From the NCBI GenBank assembly GCA_000341795.1, contig AODO01000018.1:62001-126000 (forward strand): 64,000 nt of DNA, written 5' to 3'. The translations under genes were made by a program, and so were the position numbers. This document shows positions 44,946-54,629 of the stretch, in pieces (positions within the stretch are counted from its first letter, which is position 1; every line of letters begins with the position of its first letter). Origin of the DNA: Rhodococcus triatomae BKS 15-14 (lineage in GTDB: Bacteria > Actinomycetota > Actinomycetes > Mycobacteriales > Mycobacteriaceae). Below the pieces are notes generated by a model that worked only from the letters and a program-made list of their open reading frames with translations, was not told the origin of the DNA and searched no databases.

Positions 44946-45584
44946 ATGCCCCGTCTACGGGAGATCCCGCGCGCCGAAGTCACCGACGAGAAGATCCTCT
45001 TCTTCTACGACCGGCTGTTCGGCCCCGACAAGGACCCTGCCGTCGACCACGGCACCATCCACGCCACGCCCGGCGACTGGTGGACCGTGTTCGCGCAGTC
45101 GCCCGACGTGTTCCGGCACGCCGTTCGCGGTTTCGCGCTCTACCGCAACGTGAATCTCGACCCCCTGCTGCGGGAACTCGGGCAGGCCCGCGCCGGCTAC
45201 GCCCGCGGCAGCCAGTTCGTGTTCTCGCAGCACTGCAAGCAGATGCGCTCCCTCGGCATGGCCGAAGAGAAGATCGAGGCCATCCCGTACTGGCAGGTCA
45301 GCGACCTGTTCTCGCCGCTCGAGCGGGCAGTCCTCGCGTACACCGACGGTCTCGTCCACGACGGCGGTCGGGTGCCCGACGAGGTGTTCGAGGTCCTGCG
45401 GGCGAACCTGTCGGACCGGGAGGTCATGGAACTGACCTACATCACCTGCATGTACGACATGCACGCCACGATCTGCCGGGCCCTGAAGCTCGAGTTCGAC
45501 GACCGGCCCGAACCGGTCGAGGAGGTTCGGATTCCCGAGGGCGTCGAGGTTGCGGACCTGTCGGCGGACCTGGCAGGGGAGTAG
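44946..45584 (+). CDS. Carboxymuconolactone decarboxylase/AhpD-like protein
   Basis: 212 residues, all-helical, with the CMD core GYARGSQFVFSQHCKQMRSLGMAEEKI and FSPLERAVLAYTDGL. The redox CxxC of AhpD is absent. Only one Cys follows the His in SQHC, so a decarboxylase- or hydrolase-like role is likelier than peroxidase. It follows the VOC gene by 23 bases with GGAAGG before its ATG. Function in the pathway is unknown. Confidence 0.82.
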   Translation: MPRLREIPRAEVTDEKILFFYDRLFGPDKDPAVDHGTIHATPGDWWTVFAQSPDVFRHAVRGFALYRNVNLDPLLRELGQARAGYARGSQFVFSQHCKQMRSLGMAEEKIEAIPYWQVSDLFSPLERAVLAYTDGLVHDGGRVPDEVFEVLRANLSDREVMELTYITCMYDMHATICRALKLEFDDRPEPVEEVRIPEGVEVADLSADLAGE

Positions 45585-45615
45585 TAGGCGGCACCCCTGG
45601 TGGCCCCGGGCGGGC

Positions 45616-45654
45616 GGTTGTCGTGACGCGCTCCGAGTGCGGCGCACGACAACC
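45616..45654 (+). terminator. Probable terminator after the VOC-CMD pair
   Basis: GGTTGTCGTG pairs with CACGACAACC across a 19-base, partly self-pairing loop, followed by CCCGAT. Confidence 0.45.
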
Positions 45655-45691
45655 CCCGATCGGGTTCACGCGCTCGATGGTCGGACGGACG

Positions 45692-45697
45692 TATCGT
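45692..45697 (+). promoter_or_regulatory. Probable leaderless promoter -10 for the DUF1801 gene
   Basis: TATCGT ends six bases before the ATG at 45704; no ribosome site is present. Confidence 0.4.
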
Positions 45698-45703
45698 GAT
45701 CGC

Positions 45704-46039
45704 ATGGCGGAGGAGTGGCGGGGCGATCGGGTCGAGGACGTGCGGCAACTCATCCGGCGCGCCGAACCGGACGTCGTCGAGGAAGCGAAGTGGCGCAAGC
45801 CGTCCAACCCCGACGGCGTCCCGACCTTCTCGCTGGACGGGCTCATCTGCACAGTCGAGACCTACAAGGACAAGATCAAGGTGACGTTCGCGAAGGGGTC
45901 GGCCCTGCCCGACCCCGCCGCGTTGTTCAACGCCGGCGCCGGGGTCAGGCGGGCGATCGATCTCACGGAGAACGACGCGCTCGATGCGGACGCGTTCGTC
46001 GCGCTCGTCCGGGCCGCGGCCGACGTCAACCGAGCCTGA
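45704..46039 (+). CDS. DUF1801 (YdhG-like) protein
   Basis: 111 residues with EEAKWRKPSNPDGVPTFSLDG, ICTVETYKDKIKVTFAKGSAL and a C-terminal helix DADAFVALVRAA, the DUF1801/YdhG_co fold. Function unknown. An in-frame ATG at 45677 is possible, but the -10 at 45692 would then be inside the gene. Confidence 0.75.
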   Translation: MAEEWRGDRVEDVRQLIRRAEPDVVEEAKWRKPSNPDGVPTFSLDGLICTVETYKDKIKVTFAKGSALPDPAALFNAGAGVRRAIDLTENDALDADAFVALVRAAADVNRA

Positions 46040-46067
46040 GTCCGGACACGCGCCGAAACCCTGGGTG

Positions 46068-49000
46068 TCAGTAGACGTCCCGGACGTACCGCTTTTCGGC
46101 CGCGAGGGCCTTCACGTAGGCCTCTGCGCTGCGGGGAGCGAGCCTGCCGTGCTGCGCGACGATGCCGCACAGCGTCTCGTCGACGTCCTTCGCCATCCGG
46201 CTCGCGTCGCCGCACACGTAGAAGTGGGCGCCGTTCTGCAGCCACGCCCACAGCTCCGCGCCGCGCTCCCGCATCCGGTCCTGCACGTACACCTTCTCCG
46301 CCTGGTCGCGGGAGAACGCGAGGTCGAGTTCGGTGAGGAAACCGTCGGTGTGCATCGCCTGGATCTCGTCGCGGTAGTAGTAGTCGGTGGCGGCGTGCTG
46401 TTCACCGAAGAACAACCAGTTCGGGCCGGTGTGGCCGAGCGATCGGCGCTCGTGCAGGAATCCGCGGAACGGGGCGATGCCGGTCCCGGGCCCGACCATG
46501 ATCATCGGCGCGTCCGAGTCGGTCGGCGGTCGGAAATGGCTCGACCGCTGCACGAACACCCCGATGTCGTCGCCGTCGGCGTGGTCGGCCAGGTAGGTCG
46601 AGCACACCCCGCGTCGCGGCACCCCCAGCAGGTTGTAGCGCACGGGGGACACCGTCAGCTGCACCTCCCGCGGATTCTCCTTCGGGCTCGACGAGATCGA
46701 ATACAGCCGGGGCTGAAGCGGTTTGAGAACCGCGAGCCAGTCCTCGACGGACGCTCGGACCGGTGATTTCGTCAGCACGTCGAGGGACTGTCTGCCCCAC
46801 GACCAGTCCTTGAACGCGGACTTGTTCTCCGGGGCCAGCAGGGTGCTCAACTCGTCGTCGCCGGTACGGTCGTGCACGAACCGGAGCAGATCGCCGGTGA
46901 CCCGCGTGATCTCGAGCCGCTCCTCGAGAGCCGTCCGCAACGACATCACGCCGTACCCGGCGATGTCGACGGCCGCGGACCCGTCCAGACCGGTGCTGTC
47001 GAGCCAGGCGTCGACGACGGGACCGCTGTTGCGTGGCCACACGCCGAGCGCGTCGCCCGCCTCGTAGCCGACGGTGCCGGGCGGCAGGTGGAAACCCAAC
47101 TGCCGCACGTCCTTCGTGGATCCCGGCAGCGACAGCGTCACGTTCCGGCTCAGCGAGGTGATGAGCGGCGACTTCTTGCTGAAGGACGGCGCGCCACCGC
47201 TCGACCCTGTATCCGTGGATTTCGTTCGCGGGGCCGTCGTCACCGACGGCCGGGCAGCCGGGTTCGCGGTCGGAGCGGCCTGCAGTGCCGTGGTCACCGA
47301 CGCCAGCCAGCCGGCCGCGGAGTCCTCGAAGTCGGGCTCGCAGTCGACCCGGTCGAGGATGCGTGCCGCGCCGAGTTCGGCGAGCCGGACGTCGACCTTG
47401 CGTCCGTGCCCGCAGAAGTCGTCGTAGTTCGAGTCGCCGAACGCGAGTACGGCGAAGCGGGTGCCGGGTAGTTGCGGCGCGTCGGGCCCGGACAGCGCGG
47501 ACCACAGCGTGCTTCCGTTGTCGGGGGCGTCGCCGTCTCCGGTGGTGCTGGTGACGACCAGCAGTTCCGCGGTACCGGCCAACTCCTCGACCGTGAACTC
47601 GTCCATGCCCCGCACCTCGACCGGTACGCCTGCCGAGGTCAGGGCGGCAGCACATTCGACGGCGAAGTCCTCCGCGGTGCCGGTTTGTGACGCCCACAGC
47701 AGCACCACCGGCGCCCGCTCCGCGACGGGCACCTCGGCGGTGGCCGGACCGGACGCGGCACCGGGGCCGCGGGAGAACAGTCCGGCGAGGGTGCCGTCCA
47801 CCCAGGCGCGGGTGTCCGCGCCGAACGGGGCGACGGCGGGCAGGACCGGAACTCCGGCCGCACCGACGGCGGCGTCGGTGCGGAGCGCGGCGAGAAAGCC
47901 GGCGAGGTAGGTGCGTTCGGTCGGCGCGAGGCGCGGGACCGGGTGGTCGGCGACACCGAAGAGGTCGCCGAGGGTGTCGAGTGGGGACACGGTGACCTCC
48001 TGAGTCGACGGTCGGTCGGTGACGCGCGCGTCGGCGTCGTCCGGTTCGGCCCTCGTGGCGGACGCGACCTTGGTGAGGGTCACCGCGCACGCCTTGAACT
48101 CGGGCTGCTGGGAGGCGGGGTCGACCGCGTCGTTCGTGACGGCGTTGATGGCGAGGTACTCGCCGAAGACGTCGTTCCAGTGGAAGGGGGCGAAGACGTC
48201 ACCCGGCCGCACCCGGTCGCTGACGACGGCGGGCAGCACCGCGCGACCGCGGCGGGACGCGACCTCCACCCGGTCCCCGGCGCGGATGTCGAGGCGGGCG
48301 GCGTCGTCCGGATGCAACTCCACGAACGGCCCCGGGTTCAGCTTGTTCAGCTTGGCGACCTTGCCGGTCTTCGTCATGGTGTGCCACTGGTGGGCCAGCC
48401 GGCCCGTGTTGAGCAGGAACGGGTAGTCGTCGTCGGGCATCTCGGCGGGCGGCATGTGCGGCCGCGCGAAGAACATCGCCCGCCCGCTCGGGGTCGGGAA
48501 CGCCAGCCGGGGCACCGAGCCGTCCTCGCGGACCAGCAGGGTCTGGCTGACCCCGTCGTTGAGGTAGCGGATCGGATGCCGGTCGGTGGTGACGTCGGGT
48601 GGGCACGGCCACTGGATCGGGGTCTCGCGCAACCGTGCGTAGGTGACGCCGCGCAGGTCGTAGCCGGTCCGCGGGTTCGAGAACCTCGTGATCTCCTCGA
48701 ACACCTCCTCGGCGGAGGCGTAGGTGAAGGCGTCCGCGTACCCCATCTCGCAGGCGACGCGGGCGATGATCTGCCAGTCCGGCAGCGCCTGCCCGACCGG
48801 GTCCAGTGCTTGCGGGAAGAGGGTGAGGTTGCGTTCGGAGTTCACCATCACGCCGTCCGCTTCGGTCCACAGTGCGGCCGGGAGGAGGATGTCGGCGTAG
48901 TCGTTGGTCTCGGTGTGCAGGTAGGCGTCCTGGGAGATCACCAGGTCCGCCTTCTCCAGTCCGGCGAGGACGGTGCGACGGTTGGCGACGGTGGCGACCG

Positions 49001-50237
49001 GATTCGTACAGATGATCCAGCAGGCCTTGATGTCGCCGTCGGCCATGCGGGAGAACATGTCGACGGTGCCGCCGCCGACGTCGGTGCGGAGGGTGCCGCG
49101 CGGAACGTTCCACGCGTCCTCGACGAACTCGCGATCGGCGTCGACCAGGACGGTGCGCTGGCCCGGCAGACCCGGGCCCATGTAGCCCATCTCGCGCCCA
49201 CCCATCGCGTTCGGCTGCCCGGTGAGAGAGAACGGTCCGCTGCCGGTGCGGCAGATCGCGCCCGTCGCCAGGTGCAGGTTGCAGAGCGCGTTGGTGTTCC
49301 AGGTGCCGTGGGTGCTCTGGTTCAGGCCCATCGTCCAGCAGCTCATCCAGTCGCCGGCCTCGCCGATCCAGCGGGCGGCGGTGCGGATGTCGTCCTCGGC
49401 GAGACCGGTGATCTCGGCGACCCGCTGCGGGGTGTGGTCGGCGAGGAACTCGGGCATGGCGTCCCAGCCGTCGGTGAACTCGGCGATGAACTCGGGATCG
49501 GTGTGGCCGTTCTCCACGATCAGGTGCAGCAGGCCGTTCATCAGTGCGAGGTCGGTGCCGGGAGCGATCTGCAGGAACAGGTCCGCCTTGTCGGCGGTCG
49601 CGTTGCGGCGTGGATCGACGACGATCAGCTTGGCGCCTGCCTTGACCCGCTCCATCATCCGCAGGAACAGGATGGGGTGGCAGTCGGCCATGTTCGCCCC
49701 GGTCACGAAGAACACGTCGGCGTGGTCGAAGTCCTGGTACGAGCCGGGCGGACCGTCGGCGCCGAGGGACTGCTTGTAGCCGGTGCCCGCGCTGGCCATG
49801 CACAGCCGCGAGTTGGCCTCGATCTGATTCGTGCCGATGAAACCCTTGGTCAGCTTGTTCGCCAGGTACTGCGCCTCGATGGACATCTGCCCCGAGACGT
49901 AGAGCGCGAACGCGTCCGGTCCGTGCTCGTCGACGATGGAGCGCAGCCGCGTGGCGGTCTCTCGGATCGCCGCGGACATCGTGGTCTCGGCGATCGGTCC
50001 GCCGCGTTCGGACCGCAGGTGGGCGGCGTCCATGCGGCCGGGTCCGGCGAGCATGTCGGCGGTCGTGTTGCCCTTCGTGCAGAGACGGCCCGCGTTGGTG
50101 GGGTGGGTGGGGGTGCCGGCCGACTTGGCGGCGCGACGCCGGCCCGTCTCCGGGTCGGTGACGATCTGCAAGGTCAGACCGCACCCCACGCCGCAGTAGG
50201 CGCAGAGCGTGTTGACCGTGTCGACGTCCCCCAACAT
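46068..50237 (-). CDS. Assimilatory nitrate reductase fused to flavodoxin/NADPH reductase
   Basis: 1389 residues. The N-terminal molybdopterin oxidoreductase (about 1-700) has four [4Fe-4S] cysteines, C12, C15, C19 and C53 ([16 protein letters not shown]). A molydopterin dinucleotide-binding domain runs to about 730. A linker leads to a flavodoxin domain from about 845 ([13 protein letters not shown]) and a ferredoxin-reductase-type FAD/NADPH module from about 1045 to the end ([33 protein letters not shown]). One chain could pass NADPH electrons through FAD and FMN to the Mo centre and reduce nitrate to nitrite. ATG 50237 follows GGAGGAGG. No nitrite reductase or nitrate transporter gene lies in the window. 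Confidence 0.9.
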   Translation of the reverse strand: MLGDVDTVNTLCAYCGVGCGLTLQIVTDPETGRRRAAKSAGTPTHPTNAGRLCTKGNTTADMLAGPGRMDAAHLRSERGGPIAETTMSAAIRETATRLRSIVDEHGPDAFALYVSGQMSIEAQYLANKLTKGFIGTNQIEANSRLCMASAGTGYKQSLGADGPPGSYQDFDHADVFFVTGANMADCHPILFLRMMERVKAGAKLIVVDPRRNATADKADLFLQIAPGTDLALMNGLLHLIVENGHTDPEFIAEFTDGWDAMPEFLADHTPQRVAEITGLAEDDIRTAARWIGEAGDWMSCWTMGLNQSTHGTWNTNALCNLHLATGAICRTGSGPFSLTGQPNAMGGREMGYMGPGLPGQRTVLVDADREFVEDAWNVPRGTLRTDVGGGTVDMFSRMADGDIKACWIICTNPVATVANRRTVLAGLEKADLVISQDAYLHTETNDYADILLPAALWTEADGVMVNSERNLTLFPQALDPVGQALPDWQIIARVACEMGYADAFTYASAEEVFEEITRFSNPRTGYDLRGVTYARLRETPIQWPCPPDVTTDRHPIRYLNDGVSQTLLVREDGSVPRLAFPTPSGRAMFFARPHMPPAEMPDDDYPFLLNTGRLAHQWHTMTKTGKVAKLNKLNPGPFVELHPDDAARLDIRAGDRVEVASRRGRAVLPAVVSDRVRPGDVFAPFHWNDVFGEYLAINAVTNDAVDPASQQPEFKACAVTLTKVASATRAEPDDADARVTDRPSTQEVTVSPLDTLGDLFGVADHPVPRLAPTERTYLAGFLAALRTDAAVGAAGVPVLPAVAPFGADTRAWVDGTLAGLFSRGPGAASGPATAEVPVAERAPVVLLWASQTGTAEDFAVECAAALTSAGVPVEVRGMDEFTVEELAGTAELLVVTSTTGDGDAPDNGSTLWSALSGPDAPQLPGTRFAVLAFGDSNYDDFCGHGRKVDVRLAELGAARILDRVDCEPDFEDSAAGWLASVTTALQAAPTANPAARPSVTTAPRTKSTDTGSSGGAPSFSKKSPLITSLSRNVTLSLPGSTKDVRQLGFHLPPGTVGYEAGDALGVWPRNSGPVVDAWLDSTGLDGSAAVDIAGYGVMSLRTALEERLEITRVTGDLLRFVHDRTGDDELSTLLAPENKSAFKDWSWGRQSLDVLTKSPVRASVEDWLAVLKPLQPRLYSISSSPKENPREVQLTVSPVRYNLLGVPRRGVCSTYLADHADGDDIGVFVQRSSHFRPPTDSDAPMIMVGPGTGIAPFRGFLHERRSLGHTGPNWLFFGEQHAATDYYYRDEIQAMHTDGFLTELDLAFSRDQAEKVYVQDRMRERGAELWAWLQNGAHFYVCGDASRMAKDVDETLCGIVAQHGRLAPRSAEAYVKALAAEKRYVRDVY

Positions 50238-50326
50238 GACCTCCTCCGACGTCCTGGAACTGCGAGCACCGAAGCCTGGTGCTCCGGTACGGGAGCGAGT
50301 GTCGACAACCAATGTTTCCGTTCGAC

Positions 50327-50345
50327 GCGTGAAATATTGCGTGAA
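50327..50345 (-). promoter_or_regulatory. Direct repeat upstream of the nitrate reductase gene
   Basis: On the minus strand TTCACGC-AATAT-TTCACGC, two identical 7-mers one and a bit helical turns apart (12-base period) around an AT-rich core, about 90 bases before the start. It could be a regulator site; it does not fit the GlnR consensus well. Confidence 0.35.
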
Positions 50346-50363
50346 GGTGAAGTGGCTCGCCGG

Positions 50364-50915
50364 TCAGCTGCGGGCGGCGGGGAGACGGCACCCGGTTCGG
50401 CCGCTGACGAGGGCGGCGACCTTCGTGCCGAGGTCGACGTGGCGGCCGTCACTGCTGGTGACCACCACGTCGTGATCGCCCGGTCGGTCGACGCGCACGG
50501 TGAGTTCGGTGATCCCGAGGGGCGCCAGGATGTCGCGGGCGGCCTGCAGGACCCGGGGCCACGCGGCGTCGGGGATCGGAATCGGGGACACGTAGTTCGG
50601 GAGGTCGATCTCGAGCCCGTCCGTCTTCGCGAACGCACCGCCGCACCCGATCTGTCGGCGTTCCCTGCGCTGCTCCCACACCAGTTCGGGCGCGATCGCC
50701 GTCGCGGCGTCCGCTATCCGCAGGACCGCCGCGGTGAGTTCGGCCTCGGTGTCCTCGAGGGTGGGCAGGGTGGGGAGCAGTGCCGCCGCGCGGGCGATCT
50801 CGTCGTCGGTGTGGTTGTAGGGATTGTCCATGATGTCGAGGCCTCCGCAGGCTGTGGTCAACAGGGTCAGGGTGGTGGCGAGAGCGGCGAACAGCGGCAC
50901 GATGCGGCGCGTCAT
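50364..50915 (-). CDS. LppA-like lipoprotein
   Basis: 183 residues with lipobox LTTAC (C23), then NPYNHTDDEIARAAALLPTLPT, a helical stretch, and a conserved QIGCGGAFAKTDG and SSDGRHVDLGTKVAALVSGRTGC. The mature protein has paired cysteines. It resembles mycobacterial LppA-type lipoproteins. It overlaps the end of the DUF1023 hydrolase gene by four bases, so the two are coupled and may be a surface-exposed set. Confidence 0.75.
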   Translation of the reverse strand: MTRRIVPLFAALATTLTLLTTACGGLDIMDNPYNHTDDEIARAAALLPTLPTLEDTEAELTAAVLRIADAATAIAPELVWEQRRERRQIGCGGAFAKTDGLEIDLPNYVSPIPIPDAAWPRVLQAARDILAPLGITELTVRVDRPGDHDVVVTSSDGRHVDLGTKVAALVSGRTGCRLPAARS

Positions 50916-52609
50916 CGGTACACCACTTGATCGGGGAGTCCCGCCACGACCGAGGCCATGTTGTATCCGGACATGCGGAGCTCCCGGTTGCCGCCGAGTT
51001 GCGGGTATTGACTGTGCGAACGGACGCCCTCCCTGGCGACGCCGTCGGGGCTGGTGCCTGCATCCGTGGCGAGCTGCTCGAAGTCGGCGGTGCTCGGGTC
51101 GGGGCCGAAGCGGTGAATCCTGCCGATGTCGGGAATCAGGACGTCGCCGTCGGCTTCCAGCACCCAGGCGTGGCCCGCCCCGAGGCCGAGGTCGGCTTCG
51201 TCGTCGGCGTTGACACCCGGCGATCCGTAGAAGACGGCGTCGTCGACCGGTTGACCGGGCGCGGGGTCCTGCAGGGCGAGGCCGGTGGTCAGTGATCCGT
51301 AGGAATGGCCGAGCGCGGTGATGTGCGGATCCGGGTGGGTCGACGCGACGTCGAGGCCCTCGTAGAACGAGGCGAGCCTGGCGGCGCCCGCCTGCGCGCG
51401 GTCGGTCTGGGCGACGTCGCCGTAGCCGCGCAGATGATCGAAGAGCGCGTTCGACGGCCCCGTGGTCTGTGGAGGCTCGTACCCCAGCCAGGCGACGGAG
51501 GCAACGGTCTCGTCGCCGCGGCCGGCGCGGTCGAGTTGCTTCTCCGCCTCGAGTCGCAGCAGTTCGGCCTCCCGGACCATGCCGGCGAACGAATCGTCGA
51601 TGTTGGTGTTCACTCCTGGGGCGGTGACCGACACGTGGTCTGCGCTGTCGGGATCGCCGACCGCGAACGCGGCCATCCCGCGTTCTCCGGTTTTCAGGTC
51701 GAGGAGCATCAGTCGCCCGTCGGGATTGGCGGCCACGACCTTCTCGATCTCCTCGAGATCGCGCAGCTTCTGCTCGGTGTACCAGAGCGCGGCGTCGTCG
51801 TCGGTGAAGGTGCCACCGAACACGTTGTCGGCGAGGTTGTTTCGGAGCCGATCCCGGTCGGCTTCGAGGCGCGCGCGTTCGTCGTCGATCCGTCCGACGT
51901 TCGCCTCGTGTCGGACGCCCGACGGAATGCCGTCGCGGTTGCCCACCCACTCGGGGTGCTCGTCGATCAGCTGTCGACGCTGTTCGTCGGTGAGGGAATT
52001 CCAGTACTCCATGTTCTCCTCCGCGGACGCGTCGGGTGGCGGTGGTTCGGACCGCGCACCGGCGGTGACACCGCCGGCCTCCGGTGCGCCGGTGCCGCCG
52101 AGTTCGGCGGTGGCGGCATCGAGCGCCGCCCCGGCGCGGGCATCGAGTTCGGCGACGGTTCGGAGTGCGGGAACGAGGCGCGACTCGAACACCAGTGCCT
52201 GTTCCGCGAGGCGGGCCTGGAACAACGGGTCAGCCACCTCGTCACCCGTGACGAACGGAGGTGCGGAGACCCGGCCGTCGTCGGCGACGGTGAATCCGGA
52301 CGCGGTCGCCTCGTCGACTATTGCCAGGGCCGTGCGGCGGGCGGGGCCGATGGCGTGGGCGGCATCCAGCAGAACGTCGGCCTGTGCGGTGACCGCGGCC
52401 ACGACGCGACGTGCCGCGGCATGTTCCTCGGCCGACCGCGGGCCCGCTGCGTCGGCCGCGGCGCCGTGCCACGTGGCCAGCGCCGTGTCGACGTGCGAGA
52501 AGGCTGCCGTCGTGGCGTCGCCGAAGATGCGGTTCGCCGCTGCGATCGCACTGCCTGCGTCGGCGAGCGACTCCGGGTTCCATCCGCGCACCTGAGACAC
52601 GGTGACCAC
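50912..52609 (-). CDS. DUF1023 alpha/beta hydrolase with WXG-like N-terminal region
   Basis: 565 residues. The N-terminal helical hairpin (about 1-200) contains WHG in DTALATWHGAAADAAG, like WXG100 proteins. A variable Asp/Glu/Arg-rich middle follows, then a DUF1023 alpha/beta hydrolase domain from about 300, with nucleophile Ser near 434 in ALGHSYGSLTTG and an HSQYP region near the end. The gene is preceded without a gap by a probable type VII secretion target and overlaps the lipoprotein gene. I infer secretion as a complex; the substrate is unknown. Confidence 0.82.
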   Translation of the reverse strand: MVTVSQVRGWNPESLADAGSAIAAANRIFGDATTAAFSHVDTALATWHGAAADAAGPRSAEEHAAARRVVAAVTAQADVLLDAAHAIGPARRTALAIVDEATASGFTVADDGRVSAPPFVTGDEVADPLFQARLAEQALVFESRLVPALRTVAELDARAGAALDAATAELGGTGAPEAGGVTAGARSEPPPPDASAEENMEYWNSLTDEQRRQLIDEHPEWVGNRDGIPSGVRHEANVGRIDDERARLEADRDRLRNNLADNVFGGTFTDDDAALWYTEQKLRDLEEIEKVVAANPDGRLMLLDLKTGERGMAAFAVGDPDSADHVSVTAPGVNTNIDDSFAGMVREAELLRLEAEKQLDRAGRGDETVASVAWLGYEPPQTTGPSNALFDHLRGYGDVAQTDRAQAGAARLASFYEGLDVASTHPDPHITALGHSYGSLTTGLALQDPAPGQPVDDAVFYGSPGVNADDEADLGLGAGHAWVLEADGDVLIPDIGRIHRFGPDPSTADFEQLATDAGTSPDGVAREGVRSHSQYPQLGGNRELRMSGYNMASVVAGLPDQVVYR

Positions 52610-52921
52610 CTAGACATCACCGCCGGCGGTGACGACGAGATGGTGGACAGTGCTGTCGGCGGTGTCGTAGTCGCTCGCATTCGCGCGCGCCACAGCAGCC
52701 ATGTCGTGTATCGCGCAGGCCCGGGCGCGGTACGAACGGAGCAGCGGCGCGGCGGCCCGGGCGGCGGCCGCGCCGAGCGACGACGCCGGCATCGCGGTCG
52801 CGGCGCTCTCGACGGCGGCGGACGGTTCGAGGCCGTCGACCCGATCGGCCTCCTCGCTCAGCAATGCGGCGAGCACGCGCAGCGCGCCGGTGTCGACGTC
52901 GAGCGGTTGTCCCACGTCCAT
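52610..52921 (-). CDS. EspC-like type VII secretion target (DUF2580-like)
   Basis: 103 residues, helical, beginning MDVGQPLDVDTGALRVLAAL, with a middle ASSLGAAAARAAAPLLRSYR and the C-terminal secretion-type motif YDTAD (YxxxD). This fits the EspC/DUF2580 group of small T7SS-associated proteins. The gene directly precedes a WXG-containing hydrolase, the usual place for a heterodimer partner. No ESX core genes are in this window, so the secretion system must be elsewhere. Confidence 0.65.
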   Translation of the reverse strand: MDVGQPLDVDTGALRVLAALLSEEADRVDGLEPSAAVESAATAMPASSLGAAAARAAAPLLRSYRARACAIHDMAAVARANASDYDTADSTVHHLVVTAGGDV

Positions 52922-53007
52922 CCCCCTGTGTCCGCTCCGATGAATGAGCCCCACCGGGTTGGACGCTCGCCCGGGCAGATCGGTTCCGCAGCCGGCCGCC
53001 CACGGCG

Positions 53008-53976
53008 TCAGGGTGTCGTGGGTGCCTCGCTCAGTGTGCGGGCGGTGACGAACCGACGAGCCGCCCCGGACAGTGGATCGGTGAACTCCAGTTCCCGTGC
53101 CAGCAACTGCAGCGGGAGGGCATGGTCGTCCGGTGCCTCGGGCAGCAGGTCGGGATACCACCGATCGCCGAGGATCCTGATTCCGAGCGCAGCCAGGTGT
53201 ACCCGCAGTTGGTGCATGCGGCCGGTCCGGGGTCGCAGGAGCGTGTGCAGCACGGCACGGCCGGATTCGCTCACCCCCCTTCCCAGGAGGTCGATCAGGG
53301 TCTCCGAGTTGGGTTCGCGGGTGTCGTCGACGACCACCCGCAACCGACCTCGCGTCGCCTCGATGTGATTGCGGTAGGTGACCGGCCAGGTGTGCCCGGC
53401 CGGCGCCGGTGCATCCGGGTCACGCGGCAGCGCGGACACCGCCTCGTAGGTCTTGGCGACTTCACGTCGTTCGAAGAGGGACTGGTAGGCGCCGCGTGTG
53501 GCGGGTCGAGCCGAGAACATGACGAGTCCGGCGGTGGCGCGGTCCAGACGGTGAATCGGTGTGATGTCCGGGTTGTCGAGGCGCAGTCGCAATCGGACGA
53601 GTGCCGACTCGCGCAGATATCTCCCGCCCGGTGTGGTGGGGAGGAAGTGCGGCTTGTCGATCACGATCAGGTCGTCGTCGACGTGCAGGATCTCCTCGTG
53701 GAAGGGAACGGGTTCCTCCGCAGGAAGATCACGGTGGTACCAGACGAACCGGTGCTCACCCAACACCGCCGTACGGCCGACCGGTCGTCCGTCGACACCC
53801 ACGATGTCGCCATCGTCGAACCGACGGTGCAGGTCGGCGGGGTCGAGGTGGTCGAACCTCGCGACGACGAATTCGGCGACCGTCGCCCACGGACCCGACG
53901 CCGGGATGCGCAGCCGCGTCGGGCCCACCCCGTTCCGGACCGGGAGAGGTGAGGGCATCGGCACGCACGTCATCAT
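53008..53976 (-). CDS. RluA family pseudouridine synthase
   Basis: 322 residues. A short S4-like N-terminal part (LRIPASGPWATVAEFVVARF, VDGRPV) precedes the catalytic domain with HRLDRATAGLVMFSARP, which holds the catalytic Asp, and a late TGRMHQLRVHLAALGIRILGD. It isomerises specific uridines in rRNA or tRNA; the target is not predictable. The start at the first of two ATGs at 53976 is tentative; ATG 53958 is possible. Confidence 0.87.
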   Translation of the reverse strand: MMTCVPMPSPLPVRNGVGPTRLRIPASGPWATVAEFVVARFDHLDPADLHRRFDDGDIVGVDGRPVGRTAVLGEHRFVWYHRDLPAEEPVPFHEEILHVDDDLIVIDKPHFLPTTPGGRYLRESALVRLRLRLDNPDITPIHRLDRATAGLVMFSARPATRGAYQSLFERREVAKTYEAVSALPRDPDAPAPAGHTWPVTYRNHIEATRGRLRVVVDDTREPNSETLIDLLGRGVSESGRAVLHTLLRPRTGRMHQLRVHLAALGIRILGDRWYPDLLPEAPDDHALPLQLLARELEFTDPLSGAARRFVTARTLSEAPTTP

Positions 53977-54035
53977 CCCACCGGTCGCCGGCGCGGCACA
54001 CCACGAGGTCGGGAGAGCGCGTCGAGGATCCCTGA

Positions 54036-54584
54036 TCAGAGGCGGGAGGGCGGAAGCGGTTCGATGTCGTACGGTCCCGAGCCGGACAGGCCGACGGCTC
54101 GATCGCGGACCAGTGGGAGCGCGTCGTTCAGGGTGTCGCCGAGTCGGTGCAGCGAGTTGAGCGATCGGGACTCCCAGACGGGGAACTCGCCGTTTGCATC
54201 GCGGGCGGAGGTGTCCCAGAGCAGGGCGTCGCCGTTCTCGCTCCATCCGAACACGTGCAGGGACGTCGGGAGCGACCAGTCGGCGTCGGGATCCACCATC
54301 CAGTCGAACCCCTCGTCCCTGCCGTCGACGTAGGCGGCGTGGAAACGAGTGGTGAGATTCCCCGCGCGCCCGTGCCAGCCGTCGGCGTACCCGGGGAGCA
54401 GGGGCGGGTAGACGAGCCAGAGGCCGAACGACCGTGCCCATCCGGCATGCCGGACGAACGCCTTGTACGAGTCCGGAAAGCCGCCGCCGTCGGGAAAGCG
54501 GAAGGTGTCGAGTGCGGCGAAATCGATGTGCCCGAGCGTCGGTGGGCCGTTCACCGTCAGTGCGCTGATCACCTCGTCCGCCAT
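54036..54584 (-). CDS. SMI1/KNR4 (SUKH)-type protein
   Basis: 182 residues: FRFPDGGGFPDSYKAFVRHAGWARSFGLWLVYPPL at the front, then LHVFGWSENGDALLWDTSAR and VWESRSLNSLHRLGDTLNDAL. This is the SUKH fold, often toxin-immunity proteins. No toxin gene is apparent nearby. Stands alone on the minus strand. Confidence 0.65.
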   Translation of the reverse strand: MADEVISALTVNGPPTLGHIDFAALDTFRFPDGGGFPDSYKAFVRHAGWARSFGLWLVYPPLLPGYADGWHGRAGNLTTRFHAAYVDGRDEGFDWMVDPDADWSLPTSLHVFGWSENGDALLWDTSARDANGEFPVWESRSLNSLHRLGDTLNDALPLVRDRAVGLSGSGPYDIEPLPPSRL

Positions 54585-54629
54585 GCCGTCGAGGCTAGCC
54601 GCCTGCCGGTGACAGGCGGGGCCGCGGTG

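Noticed and set aside
50238-50345. GlnR box upstream of the nitrate reductase gene
   Set aside because: No arrangement of the bases fits the gTnAC-n6-GaAAC pattern; only the TTCACGC direct repeat is clear.
47943-50930. A rightward frame of nearly 1000 codons opposite the nitrate reductase gene
   Set aside because: Shadow of the long coding strand; no recognisable domain and no ribosome site.
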